Source of the DNA: an uncultured Aquimarina sp.
GTDB lineage: Bacteria > Bacteroidota > Bacteroidia > Flavobacteriales > Flavobacteriaceae
Assembly: GCA_947498455.1 (NCBI GenBank)
Contig: CANMKK010000008.1
Coordinates: 62,001 to 126,000 of the forward strand
Direction: 5' to 3'
DNA: 64,000 bases
The position numbers were made by a program, and so were the translations under genes. The notes under the pieces were generated by a model. The model was not told where the DNA came from and made no database searches. It worked only from the letters and a program-made list of their open reading frames with translations. Positions 18,367 through 26,319 of this stretch are shown piece after piece. Position 1 is the stretch's first letter. The number at the start of each line of letters is the position of its first letter.

Positions 18367-19344
18367 TTGAAAATTGTTGAGCAAATAAAGCTACCTATAA
18401 TTGATGAGATGGAACTCTTTGAACAGAAGTTTTCACAATCGATGTCTTCTAAAGTAGCATTGCTTAATAGGATCACTCATTATATTGTTAATAGAAAAGG
18501 AAAGCAAATGCGTCCTATGTTCGTTTTTCTGGTATCTAAAATGGTTTCAGGAGGTGAAATTAATGAACGTACCTATAGAGGAGCATCTGTTATAGAATTA
18601 ATACATACAGCTACTTTAGTACACGATGACGTGGTTGATGATTCTAATCGCCGTCGAGGTTTCTTTTCTATCAATGCACTTTGGAAAAACAAAATAGCGG
18701 TTCTTGTTGGTGATTATTTACTTTCCAAAGGCTTACTATTGTCAATCGATAATGGAGATTTTGATTTGTTGAAAATTATATCTGTAGCCGTTCGAGAAAT
18801 GAGCGAAGGAGAGTTGTTGCAAATAGAGAAAGCCAGAAATCTTGATATTACAGAAGCTATTTATTACGAAATCATACGCCAGAAAACAGCTACTTTAATA
18901 GCAGCCTGTTGTAGCCTCGGAGCTTGTTCCGTAGAGCCTGATGCTGAAGCTGTCGAGAAAATGAGAAGATTTGGGGAATTAATAGGAATGGCATTCCAGA
19001 TCAAAGACGATTTATTCGATTATGGAGATACAGCTATAGGAAAACCAACAGGGATAGATATCAAAGAACAAAAAATGACACTTCCGCTGATCTATACCTT
19101 AAATCATTGCACAAAAGAGAAAAAGAAATGGCTTATTAACTCTGTTAAAAATCACAACAAAAACAAAAAAAGAGTAAAGGAAGTTATCGATTTTGTGAAA
19201 ATAAGTGGAGGGCTAGAATATGCTACCAAAATAATGCATCAGTTTAAAGAAGAAGCCTTAACTCTTCTATCTGAATATCCAGATTCAGAATATAAATCAT
19301 CATTAGAATTGATGGTTAACTATGTTATTGATCGTAAAAAATAA
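18367..19344 (+). CDS. Polyprenyl diphosphate synthase
   Basis: Trans-prenyltransferase that elongates farnesyl diphosphate with IPP, probably to the menaquinone side-chain precursor. The first Asp-rich motif DDVVDD is at 87-92 with NRRRG following; the second, DDLFD, is at 214-218; GKQMRP near 45-50 binds the diphosphate. 325 aa. The start codon is TTG, chosen because translation from there gives MKIVEQIK, the N-terminus usual for flavobacterial homologues. Chain length cannot be read reliably. Confidence 0.9.
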   Translation: MKIVEQIKLPIIDEMELFEQKFSQSMSSKVALLNRITHYIVNRKGKQMRPMFVFLVSKMVSGGEINERTYRGASVIELIHTATLVHDDVVDDSNRRRGFFSINALWKNKIAVLVGDYLLSKGLLLSIDNGDFDLLKIISVAVREMSEGELLQIEKARNLDITEAIYYEIIRQKTATLIAACCSLGACSVEPDAEAVEKMRRFGELIGMAFQIKDDLFDYGDTAIGKPTGIDIKEQKMTLPLIYTLNHCTKEKKKWLINSVKNHNKNKKRVKEVIDFVKISGGLEYATKIMHQFKEEALTLLSEYPDSEYKSSLELMVNYVIDRKK

Positions 19345-19504
19345 GAGATAAGGTCATTTCTGCTACAGTTTTAAAATCAGTGTTTTTTATTAGTTTCTGC
19401 AAATATTTTAGAACTTAGGGATGTTTTTTTTAAGAGGTTAGACAACCATGTAGGCTTTTCTTACGTCTATGTTAATAGAAAGTCTTAAATAATTGATTTT
19501 AAAA

Positions 19505-20074
19505 TTGAAAGTTATTCATTTTTATAAAAACGAAAAGCATCTCATCAAGAAAGCTATTAAGGCGGATCGTGGCGCACAACATCAATTATATGAAAAATAT
19601 GCGCCAAAAATGTTGAGTGTATGTAGATGTTACATTAAAGATGTTCATTTTGCTGAAGAGGCTATGTTAGGTGGATTCCTAAAAGTATTTATGAACCTAA
19701 AACAATTTAATTTCCAAGGAAGTTTTGAAGGATGGATAAGAAGAATAATGGTTAATGAATCTATAACTTTTTTAAGAAAAGAAAAACAAATCTTTTTTAC
19801 AGAAGATATAGTAAGTTATAAAGAAGAGTCGTGGAATAATATTAATACAAAATTTGAGATTGATCAAATTCAGCAATTAATAGATGATCTACCCATAGGA
19901 TATAGAATGGTATTTATTCTATATGCCATAGAAGGGTACAAGCATAATGAAATAGCAAAAATGTTGAATGTTAGTGAGGGTACTTCCAAATCTCAACTTT
20001 TTAAAGCTAGAAAGATGTTGCAGCAAAAAGTTAATGAACAAAATAATATGTGTAATGGCGCCATTAAATTTTGA
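19505..20074 (+). CDS. ECF-type RNA polymerase sigma factor
   Basis: Sigma-70 family, region 2 about 22-90 (LYEKYAPKMLSVCRCYI, FEGWIRRIM) and region 4 helix-turn-helix about 135-180 (YRMVFILYAIEGYKHNEIA...SEGTSKSQLFKAR). No region 3, so ECF class. The start is a TTG; I prefer the one at 19505 (protein starting MKVIHFYK, 189 aa), since related proteins begin similarly; a TTG at 19493 would add four residues. It overlaps the next gene by 20 bases, which encodes a membrane protein and is the likely antisigma partner. Target promoters are unknown. Confidence 0.85.
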   Translation: MKVIHFYKNEKHLIKKAIKADRGAQHQLYEKYAPKMLSVCRCYIKDVHFAEEAMLGGFLKVFMNLKQFNFQGSFEGWIRRIMVNESITFLRKEKQIFFTEDIVSYKEESWNNINTKFEIDQIQQLIDDLPIGYRMVFILYAIEGYKHNEIAKMLNVSEGTSKSQLFKARKMLQQKVNEQNNMCNGAIKF

Positions 20075-20888
20075 AGAAGATATAAAGCAGCGGTTGGAGC
20101 AACGTACCATAAAGCCTACAAAAGGATCTTGGGAGAAGTTGGAATATATGTTAGCGGATCAAGAAGGTCAAAAAAGGGCTAAAAAGTATTGGCAATTAGG
20201 TGTAGCTGCCAGTATTATAGGTATTATAATATTGACATCCATTTTTATTAACTCTAGTACAAAGTTAATAGTACCAGACGCAGAGCTTGTGGATACTGAT
20301 AAGGATAGTGAAGTTGTTAAAGAAGATGAACGAGTTGTTTTTGAGCAAGTGGAAGATGAGATACTAAAAATTGAAAAAGAAAAAAATCAGAAAGCAACTG
20401 AAAGTGCTACTACTAAGAATAATCTTCTACATAAAAGAAATGTAGCCTCTAAGAAAGAACAAATTACTGTGTTGGTAAAGGAAAGAAAAAGGAAGATTGA
20501 TAAGAAATCTATAAAGGAATCAATGATAGCAGAGACAGCTGAAGAAACTATTATTGTTAAACCACAAGAAAAAGAAAATACATTAAGACGTTTTTTGAAG
20601 AATAATAATTCAATCATACAAGAGAAAATAGCTGATATTTTGACTCAAGTTGAAGATTTAGAGAGGAATAATACAGAAGTTACGAATGCAGAAGTGGATG
20701 AGTTATTGCGTAAAGCACAACAGGATATTACAACAGAACAAATATTAAAAACAAATACGGTGAGTGCATCAGCATTGCTTCTAGACGTAGAATCAAAGCT
20801 AGATGAATCTTTTAAGAAACAAGTTTTTGAAGCGCTTAAATCTGGTTTCTATAAGATAAAAGCATCCGTAGTAGAGAGAGATAATTAA
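20055..20888 (+). CDS. Putative membrane-anchored antisigma-type regulator
   Basis: 278 aa from the ATG at 20055, which gives MAPLNFEEDIKQRLEQR, the usual kind of N-terminus for such partners; a longer frame opens upstream but overlaps the sigma gene by more than 100 bases. One membrane segment lies at about 45-62 (GVAASIIGIIILTSIFI) after a short cytoplasmic part. The remainder is a highly charged, Glu/Lys-rich periplasmic tail, probably coiled. No zinc-binding HxxxCxxC motif is visible, so the antisigma role is inferred from the overlap with the ECF sigma gene and the topology only. Confidence 0.65.
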   Translation: MAPLNFEEDIKQRLEQRTIKPTKGSWEKLEYMLADQEGQKRAKKYWQLGVAASIIGIIILTSIFINSSTKLIVPDAELVDTDKDSEVVKEDERVVFEQVEDEILKIEKEKNQKATESATTKNNLLHKRNVASKKEQITVLVKERKRKIDKKSIKESMIAETAEETIIVKPQEKENTLRRFLKNNNSIIQEKIADILTQVEDLERNNTEVTNAEVDELLRKAQQDITTEQILKTNTVSASALLLDVESKLDESFKKQVFEALKSGFYKIKASVVERDN

Positions 20889-21164
20889 AAAATATTCATC
20901 AATCAATTACCAATCATGAATACCAGTTCTGGTTTTAAAAAAAAGCAAATTTTTAGCCTGTAGTTTTAAGTCAGAAATGGTATACCTTTCAATAAAAGCG
21001 ATGTCATTAGGTTGTGTGAAAAAGCTTTGTAGTCTATTATATTAGAATTTAGAAAATTCGCTTAATCACTAAAAAAATGATTAGCATTCAGCCTAAAATA
21101 TGATTGCATAATCCAAAGACATTGCTCAGAAAGGGAAAAAATGATTGTTTAAATCCAATAACAA

Positions 21165-22196
21165 ATGAAAATAGTTATAGTATACGTCGTATGCACGATG
21201 ATAACACTTAGTGTTCAGATTTTATGTGCACAAAATCAAACAAACAAAGATAAAATTGAACAATTAAAAAAACAAAAAACGCAAGTAATTGAATCAGAAA
21301 AAGAAGCACTTAAAAAAGAGGTAGAAGATATTAATGAAAGATTGGTTACAAGTGAAATAACGAATGAAGAAGCACAACGCCTCAAAGAAGTTGTAGCCAA
21401 GAAACATGCTCTCAATATAGAAAATAGAATTGCTATTCTTGAGAATAGAATAGCATTATTAGAGCGAAATGGAATCGAAACAATAGAATCGGGGAATGAT
21501 GATATTACTTTATTTGGGATGAAAATTACCCACGATGATGATAAAGTAATACAGTATGATGTACGGACGACTTGGGATGTAGTAGTAGCATTTGGTTTTA
21601 ATAACGCTTTGATAAATGGGCAGTCATTAAATGATTCCGATTATAAAATTGGAGGAAGTAGGTTTTTTGAAATTGGGTGGGCATGGAAAACAAGAATTTT
21701 CAAGAATACTAATTTTGCGAGAATCAAATATGGTGTTTCTTATATGTCAAATGGTTTAAAGCCTACCAAGAATAGATATTTTGTTGAAAATGGTAATCAA
21801 ACGGAATTAGAGGAATTTAGAGTCGAACTTGATAAATCTAAGTTTAGAATAGATCATTTGGTAACTCCTGTGCATATAGAATTTGGAGCATCAAAAGTGA
21901 CTGCAACAGAAAAAAAGATTAGGTACTATACAGCAAATAAATTTAAAATTGGAATAGGAGGGTATGTTGGGGTAAATATTAGTACCCGACAGAAGCTAAA
22001 ATATAAAGAAAATGGAAATGGAGTTAAAGATAAAATCAAGAGAGATTATAATACGAGTGATCTGATTTATGGATTGAGTTCATATATTGGTTTTGGAGAT
22101 ATGTCCGCATATATAAAATATGATTTATCTCCTATTTTCAAAAATGCACTGATTGATCAGAATAATGTGTCTTTGGGATTGCGTTTTGACCTTTAA
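21165..22196 (+). CDS. Outer-membrane beta-barrel-like protein with coiled-coil N-terminus
   Basis: 343 aa with a signal peptide (about 1-21, ending LCAQ). Residues about 24-105 form a long Glu/Lys coiled coil, and residues about 120-343 show alternating hydrophobic strands ending in LGLRFDL, a terminal aromatic-hydrophobic pattern of outer-membrane barrels. No family recognised. It follows the sigma/antisigma pair by 276 AT-rich bases and is followed by a terminator; it may be a target of that sigma factor (inference). Confidence 0.6.
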   Translation: MKIVIVYVVCTMITLSVQILCAQNQTNKDKIEQLKKQKTQVIESEKEALKKEVEDINERLVTSEITNEEAQRLKEVVAKKHALNIENRIAILENRIALLERNGIETIESGNDDITLFGMKITHDDDKVIQYDVRTTWDVVVAFGFNNALINGQSLNDSDYKIGGSRFFEIGWAWKTRIFKNTNFARIKYGVSYMSNGLKPTKNRYFVENGNQTELEEFRVELDKSKFRIDHLVTPVHIEFGASKVTATEKKIRYYTANKFKIGIGGYVGVNISTRQKLKYKENGNGVKDKIKRDYNTSDLIYGLSSYIGFGDMSAYIKYDLSPIFKNALIDQNNVSLGLRFDL

Positions 22197-22707
22197 AAAT
22201 TCAATAAGTATTTTAAATTTCTAATAAAAAATTGGAAAAATCTGCCTAATGAAGAATAAGTTTATGTAATTGATGACAAGTAGTAATCAGTTAATATTAA
22301 AAATCAATTTAAAAAGAGTTGTATACTTTATAACTCTTTTTAAATTGTAAGTAAAGGCTTACTGACCTTTTCTTACAATATATCCCATTAAAATACTATA
22401 GTAAGATTACATTTTTAAATCTTATCATATCCCTGGTTGTTTTCAATAGATAAGATATTTTTAAATTACTTAATAACCTTAAAAACCTTAAGGTTTTGTA
22501 GTAAACATTTGAATGTAAGTAAATTATGACAATTGTTTTTTTTTATTCGTTATTAAAAAATATATATTTAAAGAAATGAAACCAGGTTTTATGGTAACTC
22601 AGCTTGTATTCCTCCTACGTTATATATGCAAGTCATAGATTAACTAAACTATGGCATGTATTAAAAACGATTTTTAATTGCAAAACTGTTAACCAAATTT
22701 TAGATAT
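22197..22707. other. Long AT-rich intergenic region
   Basis: 511 bases without a recognisable gene. It holds the terminator at 22309-22345, a long-range inverted repeat TTGTAAG/CTTACAA just after it, and a perfect 16-base palindrome AAAACCTTAAGGTTTT at 22482-22497. No clear TAnnTTTG promoter was found before the following T9SS gene. Confidence 0.5.
22309..22345 (+). terminator. Intrinsic terminator after the outer-membrane protein gene
   Basis: AAAAAGAGTT (22311-22320) and AACTCTTTTT (22332-22341) form a perfect 10-bp stem with an 11-base loop and a T-rich 3' arm. Confidence 0.8.
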
Positions 22708-25707
22708 ATGAAAACAAATTTTTATTTCGTAGCAATGTTTATGCTATGTAGCTGTTGCTTATTCGCACAAGAAAGATCTCACAAAGCCAGTTTAACGGAT
22801 AAAGCAGCATATATGAGAGAAATCCCTGCACTCTCTAAAATGCAAAATATAATTGCAGCAAAAGGTCTTGAACATGTAGCCCCACCTAAGCGAAGAGGAA
22901 CCAATACTGTAGTTCCTGGAAAAGGGTTTCCTAAAAATGGGGATCCACTTAGGCTTCAGCAAAAAAATACTGCCCAAAGAGCTATAGCTCCTCCCGTTGC
23001 TTCTTTTGATGCACATGTTGGTACAGTACTAAATGATGCTACAGGAGCAATTGGCCCTAATCATTATGTATATGCATTTAATTCTGGATTTGGAATTCTG
23101 GATAGATCGGGAAATGTTTTAGTTCCAGAAGCTTCTCTAGGGACAATATTTCCGGGAGAAACCTTAGGGGATCCTATTGTGGTATATGATAACTATGCAG
23201 ATAGATTTATTATAATGGAGTTCAGTAATACTCCAAATGGATTTCTTATCGCTGTATGTCAGGGATCAGATCCTGTAAATGATGGATGGTATACCTATAG
23301 ATTTAATACAAGCTCATTTCCGGATTACGAAAAATTATCAATCTGGAGTGATGGATATTATATTACTGCAAATAAGGATCAAAACAATCCAGCGAGTAAT
23401 GATGTAGTATTCGCAGTAGAAAGAGATAAAATGCTAATAGGTGATGTTAATGCACAATTAATAGGGTTTCCCTTACCAGGTGCATTAACCAATGGGTTTT
23501 ATAGTCCAGGTGGATCGAACTCTACAGGGCCTAATTTACCACCGGTAGGGGTAGGGCATTCAATCATATATCTTCAGGACGATAGTTGGACTGGGATTGC
23601 TACAGATCATTTAAAGGTGTGGACAACCAATGTGGATTGGACTACTCCAAGTAATTCTACTATTTCACAACCACAAGAAATTAGCACGGCACCATTCGAT
23701 AGTGTATTTGACGGAGGTTCATTCCAGAATTTGGATGAACCAGGCAGTGGACCAGATATTGATGCCCTTCAGGCAACAATGATGTATATGACAAACTATA
23801 GACGTTTTGGTACTCATAATTCAATTGTATTAAATTTTGTTGTAGACTTAGATGGTACTGATAGCTTGGCAGGAATTCGTTGGTACGAACTGAGACAGAC
23901 AGGAGATGGACAACCTTGGACGATTTATCAAGAAGGTACTTATGTACAACCTGATGGTCTTAGTGCTTTCTGTGGTAGTATTGCGCAAGATGGACAAGGT
24001 AATATCGGACTAGCATATACAGTAGTGAGTAGTAATGTATATACATCTTTGCGCTATACAGGAAGATTGGCAGGTGATCCATTAGGAACGATGACTGTTG
24101 TTGAAGAAGTTTCTGCAGACGGTGATGCTCAAAATAATAGATCCGACGGACGCTACGGAGATTATGGACAAATGACGATTGATCCATTGGATGATACGAC
24201 TTTCTGGCATATTTCAGAATATATGAAGGGACCTTCTCCAGATGTAAGAAAAAGTCATGTAGTGGCATTTAGAATTGAACCAGAAATTGTTGATGAAGAA
24301 GCTCCAACAACTCCAGGTAATCTTACGGCATCTAATACTACAGCTAGGGAAACAACTTTAAGTTGGGATGCTTCTACTGACAATGTAGGAGTTACAGGAT
24401 ATGATATATATCAAGATGGAACTGTGGTTACTACCGTTATAGGAACAAGCGCGACAATCACTGGATTAACGCCTGAAACAACATACTCTTTCTTTGTGAT
24501 AGCAAAAGATGCATCGAATAATCAATCTCCAGCAAGTAATACTGTTAGTGTAACGACTTTAGAAAGTACTACAGGCCCTGGATGCCTTAATGGATTAGTG
24601 GCACCTTATAGTGAAAGTTTCGAAAGTGGTCTTGGAGCGTGGACTCAGGATTCAGAAGATGATTTAGATTGGGTAATAGATGCCAATGGTACACCTTCTA
24701 ATCGTACTGGACCATCTAGTGCGGTTGATGGATCAAATTATATATATGTTGAAGCATCAGGAAATGGAACCGGCTATCCAGATAAAAGAGCTATCCTTAA
24801 TTCTCCTTGTTTTGACCTTAATGATGCGACTTCTGCAGTATTTACATTTCAATATCACATGTATGGCTCTGGTAATTTTGGAACATTAGACTTAGAAGCT
24901 AGTAATGATGAAGGAGTAACCTGGGCAAGTGTTTGGAATAGAACAGGTAATCAAGGAAACTCTTGGCAAACAGCCACTATTGATCTTTCTGCATATTTAG
25001 GTTCTGGATTACAGTTGAGATTTAATCGCCTTACAGGGAGTACTTGGAGAGCAGATGCGGCTATTGATCATGTAGAACTATCTACTGGAGGTACAGTTGA
25101 TAATTGTGCTACTGGAGATCTTACATTAAATATTACTTTTGATGATTTTCCTCAAGAAACCTCATGGACAATAACTAATTCTGGTGGTACTGTTGTAGCA
25201 TCTGAAAGTTATTCTTCTGCAGTAGGATCTACGGTTTCAGAAACAATTAGTGGTCTTACATCAGGTACCTATACGTTTACAATTTCAGATACATTCGGAG
25301 ATGGGATATGTTGTGATTATGGTAATGGCTCTTATACTTTATCCAGCGTAGCAGGCGAGATAGCTTCTGGAGGGGAGTTTACCAGTTCGGATGTTACGGA
25401 TTTCTGCGTAGAAGGAACCGAGGTGCGATTAGAAACATTTAAATTAAGCGGTTTAGATGCTGAAGACAAAGAAATGTTTAAGATATATCCTAATCCTGTA
25501 GATGGGGTTATAAATGTGTCTACCGGTAATAATTCAATGGATAATGTAAAGATTTTTTCTATGTATGGTCAATTGGTAAGAGAGATCAGTAATCAAGGCG
25601 CGAAAAAACAAATTAATGTTTCGGATCTTCCGACGGGAACATATTTTATTAGATTCAGGTCAGAAAAAAACGAAATTTTAGTAACAAGAAGTTTTATTAA
25701 AAAGTAA
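22708..25707 (+). CDS. Large T9SS-secreted multidomain protein (FN3, MAM-like, sorting domain)
   Basis: 999 aa. Signal peptide 1-21 (CCLFAQ). The N-terminal 500 residues are a repetitive-strand region of unknown fold with many Asp/Gly turns. A fibronectin type III domain spans about 530-618 (APTTPGNLTAS, then ETTYSFFVIAKD). A MAM/jelly-roll domain spans about 628-800 (YSESFESGLGAW). A Cys-containing module follows at about 805-890 (DGICCDYGNGSY). The C-terminus (about 912-999) is a type A T9SS sorting domain with KIYPNPVDG and a basic end. Expected on the cell surface or secreted; possibly adhesion or polymer binding. No catalytic motif was recognised. Confidence 0.82.
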   Translation: MKTNFYFVAMFMLCSCCLFAQERSHKASLTDKAAYMREIPALSKMQNIIAAKGLEHVAPPKRRGTNTVVPGKGFPKNGDPLRLQQKNTAQRAIAPPVASFDAHVGTVLNDATGAIGPNHYVYAFNSGFGILDRSGNVLVPEASLGTIFPGETLGDPIVVYDNYADRFIIMEFSNTPNGFLIAVCQGSDPVNDGWYTYRFNTSSFPDYEKLSIWSDGYYITANKDQNNPASNDVVFAVERDKMLIGDVNAQLIGFPLPGALTNGFYSPGGSNSTGPNLPPVGVGHSIIYLQDDSWTGIATDHLKVWTTNVDWTTPSNSTISQPQEISTAPFDSVFDGGSFQNLDEPGSGPDIDALQATMMYMTNYRRFGTHNSIVLNFVVDLDGTDSLAGIRWYELRQTGDGQPWTIYQEGTYVQPDGLSAFCGSIAQDGQGNIGLAYTVVSSNVYTSLRYTGRLAGDPLGTMTVVEEVSADGDAQNNRSDGRYGDYGQMTIDPLDDTTFWHISEYMKGPSPDVRKSHVVAFRIEPEIVDEEAPTTPGNLTASNTTARETTLSWDASTDNVGVTGYDIYQDGTVVTTVIGTSATITGLTPETTYSFFVIAKDASNNQSPASNTVSVTTLESTTGPGCLNGLVAPYSESFESGLGAWTQDSEDDLDWVIDANGTPSNRTGPSSAVDGSNYIYVEASGNGTGYPDKRAILNSPCFDLNDATSAVFTFQYHMYGSGNFGTLDLEASNDEGVTWASVWNRTGNQGNSWQTATIDLSAYLGSGLQLRFNRLTGSTWRADAAIDHVELSTGGTVDNCATGDLTLNITFDDFPQETSWTITNSGGTVVASESYSSAVGSTVSETISGLTSGTYTFTISDTFGDGICCDYGNGSYTLSSVAGEIASGGEFTSSDVTDFCVEGTEVRLETFKLSGLDAEDKEMFKIYPNPVDGVINVSTGNNSMDNVKIFSMYGQLVREISNQGAKKQINVSDLPTGTYFIRFRSEKNEILVTRSFIKK

Positions 25708-25747
25708 TAAAAAATCTTGATTTGTTATAGTTTTACTTTAAAGCAAG

Positions 25748-25778
25748 AAAGGCTGTCCGTAATGGGCGGCCTTTTTTT
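25748..25778 (+). terminator. Intrinsic terminator after the T9SS protein gene
   Basis: AAGGCTGTCC and GGGCGGCCTT form a 10-bp stem (two G-U pairs) around GTAAT, followed by seven T. Confidence 0.85.
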
Positions 25779-25877
25779 CGAGATTAAGACACAAAAAAAT
25801 CTTTTATTTTAATCCGGTTAGAATCTCGTTATGAAGATTTGTGACTCTATAAATATTTTAGTTTTCTTAAATTACAT

Positions 25878-25920
25878 TGTAGCAGTTTACCCTGAGCATA
25901 TCGAAAGGGCTACTGTTACA
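25878..25920. repeat. REP-like hairpin element
   Basis: Core CCTGAGCATATCGAAAGG is flanked by imperfect inverted arms TGTAGCAG...CTACTGTTACA. It resembles the element at 8888-8909 in the CTGAGC-n-TCGAA core. Confidence 0.5.
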
Positions 25921-26014
25921 TTAAAAAATCAAGTGTAGCGTCAGTATTTGCAATAGCGCAAAGATGTAGTAGATTTTCTAATACATAACAAAACGGGCTT
26001 AATTTTTTATGTAT

Positions 26015-26099
26015 GGTATAATTTACTCAAGGCTTGCCTTGAAAAGGAAATGATGGTTTCGTAAGTATATTTAGTCAGCTTGCTCCGCGGTAGTTGATT
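26015..26099. repeat. Dispersed intergenic repeat, copy A
   Basis: About 85 bases that align over their whole length with 58567-58651: shared blocks include GGTATAATT, TTGCCTTGAAAAG, AAATGATNGTTT, GAAGTATA/GTAAGTATA, AGCTTGCTC and GTTGATT. Contains an imperfect palindrome around the AGCTTGCTC block. Confidence 0.7.
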
Positions 26100-26277
26100 A
26101 AATTCAAAATGAGGGTATTAATCAATAAAAAACAAAAATCACCTAAAACGAGTGAAATCAAAAGGAATATTGTTTGTGTTAATAAGGTAGGCATTATTAA
26201 GACTGGTATCATAGATGTTGGTCTTTTTTTATGCCCCAACTTTTCTATTCAATAATAAATAAACAGATGAAATATAG

Positions 26278-26285
26278 TATTTTTG
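26278..26285 (+). promoter_or_regulatory. Candidate -7 box of dnaG
   Basis: TATTTTTG fits TAnnTTTG exactly, 34 bases upstream of the dnaG ATG. The -33 element is not clear. Confidence 0.5.
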
Positions 26286-26319
26286 CTAGTTCACTGTGTA
26301 ACCATATAACGATTGCTTA

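Larger units (their letters stand above)
25779..26319. other. Repeat-bearing intergenic region upstream of dnaG
   Basis: Together with the terminator this makes a 612-base gap. It contains a REP-like hairpin (25878-25920), one copy of an 85-base dispersed repeat (26015-26099), a weak terminator-like hairpin (AAGACT/GGTCTT plus T7, 26199-26231) and a -7 box for dnaG. A 48-codon ORF at 26109-26255 has no protein-like character. Confidence 0.55.

Noticed and set aside
24680..24889. Plus-strand ORF inside the T9SS protein gene
   Set aside because: Out of frame with the clearly coding 999-codon gene; a shadow frame.
26109..26255. 48-codon ORF upstream of dnaG
   Set aside because: No protein-like pattern, runs through a terminator-like hairpin.
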